From: Dethiosulfovibrio sp.
GTDB taxonomy: Bacteria > Synergistota > Synergistia > Synergistales > Dethiosulfovibrionaceae
DNA: 6,519 bases
Assembly: GCA_028709985.1 (NCBI GenBank)
Contig: JAQUTB010000101.1
Location: 1 to 6,519 of the forward strand
Reading direction: 5' to 3'
Position 1 is the first letter of the stretch, and every line of letters begins with the position of its first letter. The position numbers and the translations under genes were made by a program. Shown here piece after piece: positions 1 through 6,205 of the stretch. The notes beneath the pieces were generated by a model. It was not told the origin of the DNA and ran no database searches. It saw only the letters and a program-made list of their open reading frames with translations.

Positions 1-1073
1 GAAACCATCCCCATCGCAACGCTTTCGACGTAGCCCTCAACCCCTGTTATCTGACCGGCTAACCTAAGGTTGTCGGTTCCCTTGACCCTAAGCGATCGAT
101 CCAGCACCTCTGGGGCGTTGACGTAGATATTTCTGTGCATGACACCTTTTCGGACGAACTCGACGTTCTCCAATCCTGGTATGAGCCTGAAAACCCTCTC
201 CTGCTCTCCCCAGCGAAGGTTGGTCTGAAATCCGACCAGGTTGTACACCGTTCCGTCCGAGTTATCCTGGCGAAGCTGAACCACGGCGAAGGGCCTCTGC
301 CCCGTGTCCGGATGTTCCAGCCCAACCGGCTTTAAAGGGCCAAAGCAAAGGGTCTGTACTCCCCTGTCCGCAAGTGCCTCTACCGGCATGCAGCTCTCGA
401 AATAGGGTATTTTTGCCTCGAAGTCGTGTCTAGGGGCCCTTTCCGCCGATATCAACGCCTGGTAAAAAACGAGATATTGCTCTTCTGTCATGGGACAGTT
501 TATGTAGTCTCCACCGCCCTCCTCCGAGTACCTATCCTTGCGATAGGCCACGGACATGTCGATGGTGTCCGATAGGACCAAGGGTGCGGCGGCATCGTAG
601 AAAAACAGCGACTCCTGGCCAGTAACCCTGCCGAGATCGGAGGCCAAAGCCTCCGATGTGAGAGGGCCGGTGGCCATTATGACCGGCCCATCGCTCGGGA
701 TGGCTTCAACCTCATCGACGACGACGTCTATGAGGGGATGTCCTTTTATCTTTTCCGTAACGGTGCGGGCAAAGCCCTCTCTGTCCACGGCGAGTGCCTT
801 CCCTGCCGGGACCGAGGCTCTATCGGCGCAGTCCATTATCAGGCTGCCAAGCCTACGGAGCTCCCTTTTCAGTATTCCCCCGGGGGTGGTCTCGGTGTCG
901 CCTCCCAGCGAGTTGCTGCAGACGAGCTCGGCGAAAAAATCGGTGTGGTGGGCCGGGGATCTCTTTTGTGGCCTCATCTCGACCAGGTTAACCGGTATGC
1001 CCCTTTGGGCCAACTGCCAGGCTGCCTCGCTGCCAGCCAGACCTGCTCCTATAACCGTAACTTTAACCATCAT
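1..1073 (-). CDS. trmFO: Methylenetetrahydrofolate-tRNA-(uracil-5-)-methyltransferase, C-terminus cut by window edge
   Basis: TrmFO is a flavoprotein that makes 5-methyluridine at position 54 of the tRNA T-loop, using methylene-tetrahydrofolate as carbon donor and reduced FAD. The visible 357 residues begin with a dinucleotide-binding fold, VIGAGLAGSEAA (about residues 7-18). The family signature HHTDFFAELVCSNSLGG follows at 42-58; its Cys52 matches the conserved Cys53 of the B. subtilis enzyme. FESCMPVE at 225-232 carries Cys228, equivalent to B. subtilis Cys226. GPLKPVGLEHPDTGQRPFAV (245-264) and GQITGVEGYVES (340-351) are also typical. About 80 residues should lie beyond base 1, since relatives have about 435. 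Two tandem ATG codons (1071-1073 and 1068-1070) are in frame. The first overlaps the topA stop as ATGA; the second is better spaced from the AAGGGGG site. The gene is almost certainly translated from the topA mRNA. The family is certain; the exact start is open by one codon. Confidence 0.96.
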   Translation of the reverse strand, partial: MMVKVTVIGAGLAGSEAAWQLAQRGIPVNLVEMRPQKRSPAHHTDFFAELVCSNSLGGDTETTPGGILKRELRRLGSLIMDCADRASVPAGKALAVDREGFARTVTEKIKGHPLIDVVVDEVEAIPSDGPVIMATGPLTSEALASDLGRVTGQESLFFYDAAAPLVLSDTIDMSVAYRKDRYSEEGGGDYINCPMTEEQYLVFYQALISAERAPRHDFEAKIPYFESCMPVEALADRGVQTLCFGPLKPVGLEHPDTGQRPFAVVQLRQDNSDGTVYNLVGFQTNLRWGEQERVFRLIPGLENVEFVRKGVMHRNIYVNAPEVLDRSLRVKGTDNLRLAGQITGVEGYVESVAMGMV

Positions 1074-3208
1074 TCGACCCCCTTGTGCCCACAGGAGGCG
1101 CATACGGGGGTCTTTGAACGACCTTTGAACTCCATGTCACCACCGCATTCGGGGCACTTATGGGAGGCGGGTTTGTTCCAGGATACGTAGTCGCAATCGG
1201 GGTATCTGGAGCAACCGTAGAAGACCCTTCCCTTTTTGCTCTTCCTCTGGACTATCTCCCCTCCCTGATCCTGGCCGCATTTAGGGCAGGGGACGCCTAT
1301 CTTTTTGAGGATCGCCCTGGTGTAGCGACAGTCTGGATATCCAGAGCAGGCTATGAACTCACCGAAACGGCCTCTCTTTTTTACCAGATCCTTCCCACAC
1401 TCGGGACAGCTCTCTCCGATCGGCTCAGGAGGGGGAGGCGGAACCTTGGGGGCTTTTTCTGCCTCCTCTATGGCGTGGGTAAAGGGCTCCCAGAAGAGGG
1501 AAACCACCTTGACCCACTCTTTCTTGCTTTCCTCGACCTCGTCCAGGGACTCCTCCATGGTGGCGGTAAAACCGGTGTTCACTATAGGAGACACGCTGTC
1601 CACGCTGAAGTGGGACAGCAGAAAGTCATCCACGGTCCTGCCCAGGGCGGTAGGAACCAGGTGTTTATCGTCGTCCTTCTCGACGTAGGCCCTGTCGTAG
1701 AGGGTCTCGACTATGGAGGCGTAGGTTGAAGGACGGCCAACTCCCTCGTCCTCGAGGGTCTTTATAAGGCTGGCCTCGGAGAACCTCGCTGGCGGCTTGG
1801 TCTCCTTTCTGTCCATGACGACGTCATCTACAGCCAGCGATTCGCCCTCTACCGCGGGAGATATGAGGTCGTCTTTGGAGTCGATAGGCCAGACCTTTCC
1901 CCATCCGTCGAAGCGAACGACCGCCCCTTTTTGCCTCAATCCATATTGGCCTGACTCAGCCTCAACCACGGTGTTGTCTATCCTGGCTGGGGCCATCTGG
2001 GACGCGACGGTCCTCTTCCAGATCAGGTCGTAGAGCCTATGCTGCTCAGGAGATAGGACGTTTTTCAGGTCCTCAGGCCTGAGGGTTGGATCGGTGGGCC
2101 TTATGGCCTCGTGGGCATCTTGGGACCTTCCCACGGAGGAGAATACGTTGGGCTTATCCGGTAGGTAGCTCTCCCCCCATAGGGAGACCACGGTGGACCT
2201 TATGGTGGAGATCGCCTCGGGAGCTAGTCTGAGGCTGTCGGTTCTCATGTAGGTGATAAGCCCGGTGAGGCCCCTTCCTGGAACGTTGACGCCTTCGAAC
2301 AGGGATTGGGCGACCCTCATGGTTCGCCTGGGGGAGTAGCCCAACCTCCTAGCAGCCTCCTGTTGGAGAGTGCTGGTCTTGAGGGGAGCGGGGGCCTTCC
2401 GTCGACCTTCTCTGGTCATGAAGGAGGTGACTCTAACTCCCTCTCTGTGAACCGTGTCGTATATGTCTTGGGCCATCTCCTGAGAGTCTATCTTGAGCGG
2501 TTTGCCCTTTACCATGAGGGACTTGCCGCCTCGCTTCTCCACCTTGAGGCAGTAGCGGCGGTCGTCGTCGGAGGAGGCTTTGACCTCAACTGCCCAGTAG
2601 GGCTGAGGCTCGAATTTCTCTATCTCCTTTTCCCTTTCGCAGAGGATGGTAAGGGCGACGGACTGCACCCTACCGGCGGAGAGTCCATACCTTATCTTCT
2701 TCCACAGAAGTGGGCTTAAGGTATAGCCAACGAGCCTATCCAACACCCGTCGCGCCTGCTGGGCGTCCACCTTATCCATGTCTATTGGAGTTGGCTCGTC
2801 CATCGCCTGTAGAACCGCGTCCTTGGTTATCTGGTGAAAAAGCACCCGACAGGAGCTGTTGGGGTCTATCCCAAGCAATCCCGCAAGGTGCCAGGCGATG
2901 GCCTCTCCCTCTCTGTCAGGGTCGGAGGCGAGGAGGACCCTTTCGCTCTTGGAGGCCAGGGATTGGAGCTCTTTTTTTATCTTGGCCTTGCCCTTTACGA
3001 GTATGTATTCGGGCTGAAATCCGGCGTCAACGTCTATGGCCAGCCTGCTTTTCGGGAGGTCCACGATATGGCCGACGCTGGCCTTTACCGTATAGCCGGG
3101 CCCCAGAATTTTTGTGAGAGTCTTGGCCTTAGTTGGAGACTCAACCACCACCAAAGTCCCTCCTGAGGAGGAACGGGGCTTTTTAGGTTCTTTTTTCTCT
3201 TTAGCCAT
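1070..3208 (-). CDS. topA: DNA topoisomerase I (type IA), three C-terminal zinc ribbons
   Basis: This enzyme relaxes negatively supercoiled DNA by cutting and passing a single strand through a 5'-phosphotyrosine link. The 712-residue protein opens with a lysine-rich tail and then a Toprim domain. Glu23 sits in VVESPTKAKT, and the metal-binding triad Asp96, Asp98, Glu100 sits in SDPDREGEAIAW. The catalytic tyrosine is Tyr320 in GLITYMRTDS (316-325), with Arg322 beside it. SAGRVQSVAL (177-186) and EGVGRPSTYASIVETL (488-503) are further family motifs. A proline-rich linker (PPPPPEP, about 590-596) leads to three four-cysteine zinc ribbons: C601/C604/C621/C627, C641/C644/C666/C672 and C685/C688/C703/C706. 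Length fits the medium-sized bacterial form; E. coli TopA is 865 residues. The ATG has AAGGAGG six bases upstream. It lies 18 bases after the small gene before it and overlaps trmFO, so it is the middle gene of an operon. Confidence 0.98.
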   Translation of the reverse strand: MAKEKKEPKKPRSSSGGTLVVVESPTKAKTLTKILGPGYTVKASVGHIVDLPKSRLAIDVDAGFQPEYILVKGKAKIKKELQSLASKSERVLLASDPDREGEAIAWHLAGLLGIDPNSSCRVLFHQITKDAVLQAMDEPTPIDMDKVDAQQARRVLDRLVGYTLSPLLWKKIRYGLSAGRVQSVALTILCEREKEIEKFEPQPYWAVEVKASSDDDRRYCLKVEKRGGKSLMVKGKPLKIDSQEMAQDIYDTVHREGVRVTSFMTREGRRKAPAPLKTSTLQQEAARRLGYSPRRTMRVAQSLFEGVNVPGRGLTGLITYMRTDSLRLAPEAISTIRSTVVSLWGESYLPDKPNVFSSVGRSQDAHEAIRPTDPTLRPEDLKNVLSPEQHRLYDLIWKRTVASQMAPARIDNTVVEAESGQYGLRQKGAVVRFDGWGKVWPIDSKDDLISPAVEGESLAVDDVVMDRKETKPPARFSEASLIKTLEDEGVGRPSTYASIVETLYDRAYVEKDDDKHLVPTALGRTVDDFLLSHFSVDSVSPIVNTGFTATMEESLDEVEESKKEWVKVVSLFWEPFTHAIEEAEKAPKVPPPPPEPIGESCPECGKDLVKKRGRFGEFIACSGYPDCRYTRAILKKIGVPCPKCGQDQGGEIVQRKSKKGRVFYGCSRYPDCDYVSWNKPASHKCPECGGDMEFKGRSKTPVCASCGHKGVE
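1078..1084 (-). promoter_or_regulatory. Shine-Dalgarno site of trmFO, inside the end of topA
   Basis: AAGGGGG on the minus strand lies 4 bases before the first and 7 bases before the second of two tandem ATG codons. The normal 5-9 base spacing favours the second ATG (1068-1070), which gives a TGATG-type overlap with the topA stop. The first ATG would give an ATGA overlap. Either arrangement fits translational coupling. Confidence 0.6.
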
Positions 3209-3214
3209 GTCCGG

Positions 3215-3221
3215 CCTCCTT
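3215..3221 (-). promoter_or_regulatory. Shine-Dalgarno site of topA
   Basis: AAGGAGG, a near-perfect anti-16S match, ends six bases before the topA ATG at 3208. It fills most of the 18-base gap after the small upstream gene and fixes the topA start. Confidence 0.85.
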
Positions 3222-3226
3222 CTTCA

Positions 3227-3499
3227 TCAGCATATCCAGGTCGGGTAATTATCGCTGTGGCGCAGTGCCAACTCAGGTCCGTAGTATTTATCCAGAAAAA
3301 AAGTGTCCACCAGGGCGCTGAATATCTCGGCGTCCACGGGCTTACGCTGGGATCTGCCAAAGGATATAGCCTCGTCTATGGCCTTTTCCACCACTTCCCT
3401 GGGGACGTCGACACAGGCCAGGTATCGATAGACCATGGTCTGTGCCTCCATGTTCAGGTATCTTCTCTCTATGTCGTGCAACGTTCTAAACAACGGCAT
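3227..3499 (-). CDS. Small protein of uncertain family, first gene of the topA operon; possible distant Smg/DUF494 relative
   Basis: I do not firmly recognise this 90-residue protein (MPLFRTLHDIERRYLNMEAQ at the start, TWIC at the end). It looks soluble and mostly helical, with no signal peptide, membrane segment or cysteine cluster. The frame stays open upstream to a TTG at 3562, but that TTG is the first triplet of a consensus -35 box, so the longer reading cannot be right for mRNA from that promoter. The ATG at 3499 has GAGG five bases upstream and lies about 29 bases after the predicted transcription start. The gene ends 18 bases before topA. The stretch LNMEAQTMVYRYLA loosely resembles the Smg (DUF494) pattern around LNLETREMVIERVLALD in E. 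coli Smg, and smg is known beside dprA and topA-type genes in other bacteria. That link is inference only: a typical Smg is about 155 residues, so this would be a short or C-terminal form. Confidence 0.8.
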   Translation of the reverse strand: MPLFRTLHDIERRYLNMEAQTMVYRYLACVDVPREVVEKAIDEAISFGRSQRKPVDAEIFSALVDTFFLDKYYGPELALRHSDNYPTWIC

Positions 3500-3503
3500 C
3501 AAT

Positions 3504-3508
3504 TCCTC
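3504..3508 (-). promoter_or_regulatory. Shine-Dalgarno site that decides the start of the small gene
   Basis: GAGGA on the minus strand lies just upstream of the ATG at 3499 (five bases from GAGG to the ATG). It is a moderate site, but it supports this start over the upstream TTG at 3562, whose own upstream sequence (ATATTTAGG) is poor and which lies inside the promoter. Confidence 0.55.
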
Positions 3509-3534
3509 GCTCGGAAATATGGGAAACGTCCGAC

Positions 3535-3562
3535 ATTGTACCTTCACCGACGGAGTTGTCAA
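3535..3562 (-). promoter_or_regulatory. Sigma-70 promoter of the small gene-topA-trmFO operon
   Basis: On the minus strand, TTGACA (3562-3557) matches the -35 consensus exactly. It is followed by a 16-base spacer and TACAAT (3540-3535), which matches the -10 consensus at five of six positions. Transcription should start near 3528, giving a leader of about 28 bases before the ATG at 3499. The promoter begins only 13 bases after the ppsA terminator hairpin, where a separate unit would be expected to start. I see no clear operator around it, so it is probably constitutive, though supercoiling control of topA is possible. Confidence 0.85.
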
Positions 3563-3575
3563 CCTAAATATACAG

Positions 3576-3611
3576 AAAAAGGCGGGAGACGTCGCCGCCT
3601 CTCGCCTTTTT
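3576..3611 (-). terminator. Intrinsic terminator of ppsA, 16-bp stem with a GCGA tetraloop
   Basis: The transcript folds as a 16-bp stem (arms 3596-3611 and 3576-3591) with one A-C mismatch and one G-U pair, closed by the GNRA-type loop GCGA. The 3' arm ends in TTTTT and the 5' arm starts with AAAAA. The hairpin begins 4 bases after the ppsA stop codon. The A and T tracts are symmetrical, so it could also stop plus-strand transcription, but no plus-strand gene ends here. Confidence 0.93.
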
Positions 3612-3615
3612 ATCG

Positions 3616-5991
3616 TTAATTATCCCTGTTCAGGCCCCTTATACCGTTAAGTATAAGACGCTGTTCCACACCTGCGACAAGCTTTCTGGTGTAGGCCACG
3701 GTGTCGGGATTGACGCTCATACTGTCTATGCCGCACTTGACAAGGAACTCGGCAAAGTCGGGGTAGAGAGACGGCCCCTGTCCGCAGATGGAGCAGGTTA
3801 TGCCGTGTCTGTGGGCGGCCTTCACAAGGGTCTCTATGGCCCTTGTGACCGATATGTTTCTCTCGTCGAAGTAGCCCATGGTGTTGAGTATGCCCGAGTC
3901 ACGGTCCACCCCCATGACAAGCTGGGTTAGGTCGTTGCTCCCTATGCTGAAGCCGTCCACCATCTGTGCAAACTCGTCGGCCGCAAACACCACGGCAGGG
4001 ACCTCCGCCATGATCCAGAGCTTGAAGGACTTGTTGCGGATCAGTCCCTCGGAGGCCATGATCTCCTTAACCTGCTCCAGCTCCCAGGTGGTTCTGACGA
4101 AGGGGAGCATCACCCACACGTTTATGAGGCCGAACTCGTCTCGAACCTTCTTTATCGCCTGACACTCAAGCCTAAAGCCCTCTTCGTATTCCTTGGATAT
4201 GTAGCGAGAGACCCCTCTCCAGCCTATCATGGGGTTATTCTCCTCAGGCTCTACCTCAGCCCCTCCCTTGAGGCCCCTGAACTCGTTGGTCCTGAAGTCG
4301 CTGAGGCGAACAACCACCGGCCTGGGATAGACAGCCTGTGCCACTGTGGTTATGGACTCGGACATCTCATCGACAAGCCTCTGTCCCTCGCCGTTTCTGA
4401 CCAGGTACATCGGATGGACGCCGAGGCTGTTAAAGATAAACTCGGTCCTCATGAGCCCTATTCCATCGAAGGGGAGGTTTTTATACTTGTCCACGATCGA
4501 GGAATCTCCCAGGTTCATGTATATCTTTGTGCCTGTTACAGGAGCAAGATCGTAGACCATGTCCCGACTGTAGCCCGAGGCTGCGGCAGGGGCGACGGGA
4601 GAGTGCTTGTCCTGATCCGAGGAAAGTGATACGGAACCGTCGTAGACCACGCCCCTGGTGGCGTCCACCGTGACGGTGGATCCCTCGACAAGTCGGCTGG
4701 ATCCGTCTTTGCTACCGACTATGCAGGGGATGCCCAGCTCTCTGGATACTATGGCAGCGTGGCATGTTCTGCCTCCTTCGTCTGTGACGACGGCGGCGGC
4801 TCTCTTCATGGCCGGAACCATGTCCGGGTTGGTCATGGTAGTGACCATTATCTGGCCCTGAGTTACCCGGTCGATCTCGTCGATGTCCTTTATGACGACC
4901 ACCTGGCCAGAGGCGATTCCAGGGGAGGCGGCGAGGCCTCTCACCAATACTTTGAGCGATTTTTTCTCCTCCACCTTGTTCTCCTCCTTGGATTCCTCTT
5001 TTTTAAGGGTGGTTACGGGACGGGCCTGAAGTATGTAGAGCCTGGACGTATCGCCGTCGAAGGCCCATTCTACGTCCATGGGAAACCCGTAAAGCTCCTC
5101 TATCCTCTTTCCAGCAAGTCCCAGTGACTTTATCTCCTCAATGCCGAGGCATTGCTTTGTCACGAAATCAGGGCCAAGATAGTCCGCTACCGGGACGGAT
5201 ACGGTTCCCTGAGCGCCCTTTTTCTCAACCACCATGGTTCTCTTCTCCGCAACGTTAGAGTCCATCATTGCAAGGTCCCTCTTGTCCAGGACGTATTCGT
5301 CCGGGGTCACCATGCCCGAGACCACAGCTTCACCTAGACCCCAGCTCGCCTCTATCATTATCTGGGAACGACTGTCGGTTATGGGGTTTGCCGTGAACAT
5401 AACCCCCGATCTCTCGCTGGAGACCATCTTCTGCACCACGGCGCTGAGAGCTACCTGGAAGTGATCGTAGCCCTGCCTCTGGCGGTAGTATGTGGCCCTC
5501 GCAGTCCAGAGCGACGCCCAGCAGCGACGAACGTGAGCCACAACCGAGTCGGCCCCTATTACGTGGAGATAGGTGTCCTGTTGGCCAGCGAAGGACGCAT
5601 CGGGCAGATCCTCCGCTGTGGCAGAGGACCTCACAGCGACCCTCAGGTCATCCAACCCGACCCTCTTTTCCAGTTCTCCGTAGGCGGTCCTCATCTCGGC
5701 CTCCATGTCCACCGGGATGGGGGTCTCCTCTATTATCCGACGGACCTTCTCGCAGGCCTGGGCCAGGTCGATCGAGTTCTCAACGTCGACCTTCTCGACG
5801 ATGGCCCTGATACCGTCGCCTATGCCAGCCCCTTTGATGAAGTCCGTGTAGGCCTGGGCGGTCACGCAAAAGCCGGGGGGGACGTCTATACCTTTGACGG
5901 TCAGTTCTCCCAGGTTGGCCCCTTTGCCACCGACCAACGGGACGTCGTCCTTGCCTATTTCCTCGAACCAGCGAACGTATCTATACGACAT
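3616..5991 (-). CDS. ppsA: Phosphoenolpyruvate synthase (pyruvate, water dikinase)
   Basis: PpsA converts pyruvate, ATP and water to PEP, AMP and phosphate, the first committed step of gluconeogenesis from pyruvate. Its 791 residues match the E. coli enzyme (792). The N-terminal ATP-grasp part shows VGGKGANLGEL (20-30), VRSSATAEDLPDASFAGQQD (120-139), GVMFTANP (196-203) and LQARPVT (321-327). A short, highly charged linker (about 330-347) leads to the swivelling domain, where GGRTCHAAIVSRELG (406-420) carries the phosphorylated His411. The C-terminal PEP/pyruvate barrel has GLMRTEF (512-518), VVVRLSDFRTNEFRGLKGG (559-577), GFSIGSNDLTQL (680-691) and SICGQGPS (734-741) with the expected catalytic Cys736. 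The ATG is preceded by CCTCC on the plus strand, that is GGAGG, seven bases upstream. It is a single-gene unit closed by its own terminator and faces the plus-strand gene across a shared promoter region. All key residues are present. The product is cytoplasmic. Confidence 0.98.
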   Translation of the reverse strand: MSYRYVRWFEEIGKDDVPLVGGKGANLGELTVKGIDVPPGFCVTAQAYTDFIKGAGIGDGIRAIVEKVDVENSIDLAQACEKVRRIIEETPIPVDMEAEMRTAYGELEKRVGLDDLRVAVRSSATAEDLPDASFAGQQDTYLHVIGADSVVAHVRRCWASLWTARATYYRQRQGYDHFQVALSAVVQKMVSSERSGVMFTANPITDSRSQIMIEASWGLGEAVVSGMVTPDEYVLDKRDLAMMDSNVAEKRTMVVEKKGAQGTVSVPVADYLGPDFVTKQCLGIEEIKSLGLAGKRIEELYGFPMDVEWAFDGDTSRLYILQARPVTTLKKEESKEENKVEEKKSLKVLVRGLAASPGIASGQVVVIKDIDEIDRVTQGQIMVTTMTNPDMVPAMKRAAAVVTDEGGRTCHAAIVSRELGIPCIVGSKDGSSRLVEGSTVTVDATRGVVYDGSVSLSSDQDKHSPVAPAAASGYSRDMVYDLAPVTGTKIYMNLGDSSIVDKYKNLPFDGIGLMRTEFIFNSLGVHPMYLVRNGEGQRLVDEMSESITTVAQAVYPRPVVVRLSDFRTNEFRGLKGGAEVEPEENNPMIGWRGVSRYISKEYEEGFRLECQAIKKVRDEFGLINVWVMLPFVRTTWELEQVKEIMASEGLIRNKSFKLWIMAEVPAVVFAADEFAQMVDGFSIGSNDLTQLVMGVDRDSGILNTMGYFDERNISVTRAIETLVKAAHRHGITCSICGQGPSLYPDFAEFLVKCGIDSMSVNPDTVAYTRKLVAGVEQRLILNGIRGLNRDN

Positions 5992-5998
5992 AAAAAAA

Positions 5999-6003
5999 CC
6001 TCC
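5999..6003 (-). promoter_or_regulatory. Shine-Dalgarno site of ppsA
   Basis: GGAGG is separated from the ATG at 5991 by a run of seven T. It is a strong site and sets the ppsA start. The all-T spacer should keep the ribosome site free of RNA structure. Confidence 0.85.
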
Positions 6004-6065
6004 AGAAAGGAATTTTATCTATCTCCATGGCCCATTATGCCTTCAACGGAAGGGGATGTTGTGGT

Positions 6066-6071
6066 AGTATA
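6066..6071 (-). promoter_or_regulatory. Candidate -10 box for ppsA
   Basis: TATACT on the minus strand matches five of six -10 positions. The hexamer 17 bases upstream (ATAAAA at 6089-6094) is a poor -35 box, so the promoter may need an activator or be weak. It would give a leader of about 65-70 bases. The call is tentative. Confidence 0.3.
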
Positions 6072-6076
6072 AAACG

Positions 6077-6092
6077 AAAATACAGGTATTTT
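6077..6092. repeat. Perfect inverted repeat, candidate operator in the ppsA promoter
   Basis: AAAATAC-AG-GTATTTT is a perfect 7-bp inverted repeat with a 2-base centre. It falls in the spacer and -35 zone of the candidate ppsA promoter. Its left half, extended as CGAAAATAC (6075-6083), recurs at 6181-6189 beside a second palindrome. This suggests a dimeric regulator, but short AT-rich palindromes also arise by chance. Confidence 0.4.
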
Positions 6093-6141
6093 ATAGTTAT
6101 AAAAAACATTGAAAGGGTCGATAGATTGGCTTTGGTGTTTT

Positions 6142-6171
6142 TAAACAACAAAAGAGGGGATAGATTATTAT
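6142..6171 (+). promoter_or_regulatory. Candidate promoter of the plus-strand gene
   Basis: TAAACA (6142-6147, four of six matches to the -35 consensus) is followed by an 18-base spacer and TATTAT (6166-6171, five of six matches to the -10). Transcription would start near 6178, about 28 bases before the ATG at 6206. The region is AT-rich, so such matches are easy to find by chance. Confidence 0.3.
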
Positions 6172-6184
6172 AAATAACATCGAA

Positions 6185-6204
6185 AATACCCCACACAGGG
6201 TATT
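6185..6204. repeat. Perfect inverted repeat directly before the plus-strand start codon
   Basis: AATACCC-CACACA-GGGTATT is a perfect 7-bp inverted repeat ending one base before the ATG at 6206. As DNA it could be an operator. As RNA it would form a hairpin that buries the only Shine-Dalgarno-like bases (AGGG at 6197-6200). It shares the CGAAAATAC half-site context with the repeat at 6077-6092. Confidence 0.45.
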
Positions 6205-6205
6205 C

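Larger units (their letters stand above)
5992..6205. other. AT-rich divergent intergenic region between ppsA and the plus-strand gene
   Basis: This 214-base gap must hold the promoters of both divergent genes. It is much richer in A and T than the flanking genes. It contains two perfect inverted repeats sharing the 9-mer CGAAAATAC, a small CCTTC-AACG-GAAGG inverted repeat at 6040-6053 in the likely ppsA leader, and the direct repeat GATAGATT at 6120-6127 and 6159-6166. I see no believable gene in it. Confidence 0.8.

Noticed and set aside
658..1190. Two overlapping plus-strand frames (658-1128 and 738-1190) opposite trmFO and the end of topA
   Set aside because: Both lie antisense to conserved trmFO sequence and show no domain features, so they are shadows.
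1160..1729. A 189-codon plus-strand open frame opposite the 3' part of topA
   Set aside because: It is antisense to the zinc ribbons and the end of the catalytic core of topA. No ribosome site or family motif supports it.
3085..3360. A minus-strand frame of 91 codons running across the small gene and the start of topA
   Set aside because: It is out of frame with both genes, and the topA and small-gene readings have proper starts, ribosome sites and, for topA, clear homology.
5461..6072. A 203-codon plus-strand open frame opposite the start of ppsA
   Set aside because: It is antisense to a fully conserved part of ppsA and has the proline/glycine/arginine-rich look of a shadow frame. Long antisense frames are common opposite genes with this base composition.
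6120..6166. Direct repeat GATAGATT at 6120-6127 and 6159-6166
   Set aside because: Two 8-base AT-rich copies 39 bases apart are weak evidence. They show no palindromic form and do not line up with a promoter element.
6126..6173. A 15-codon leader-like frame with a TTG start (TTGGCTTTGGTG...) before the plus-strand gene
   Set aside because: It has no regulatory codon run or attenuator hairpin pair, lies upstream of the likely transcription start, and such short frames are expected by chance.
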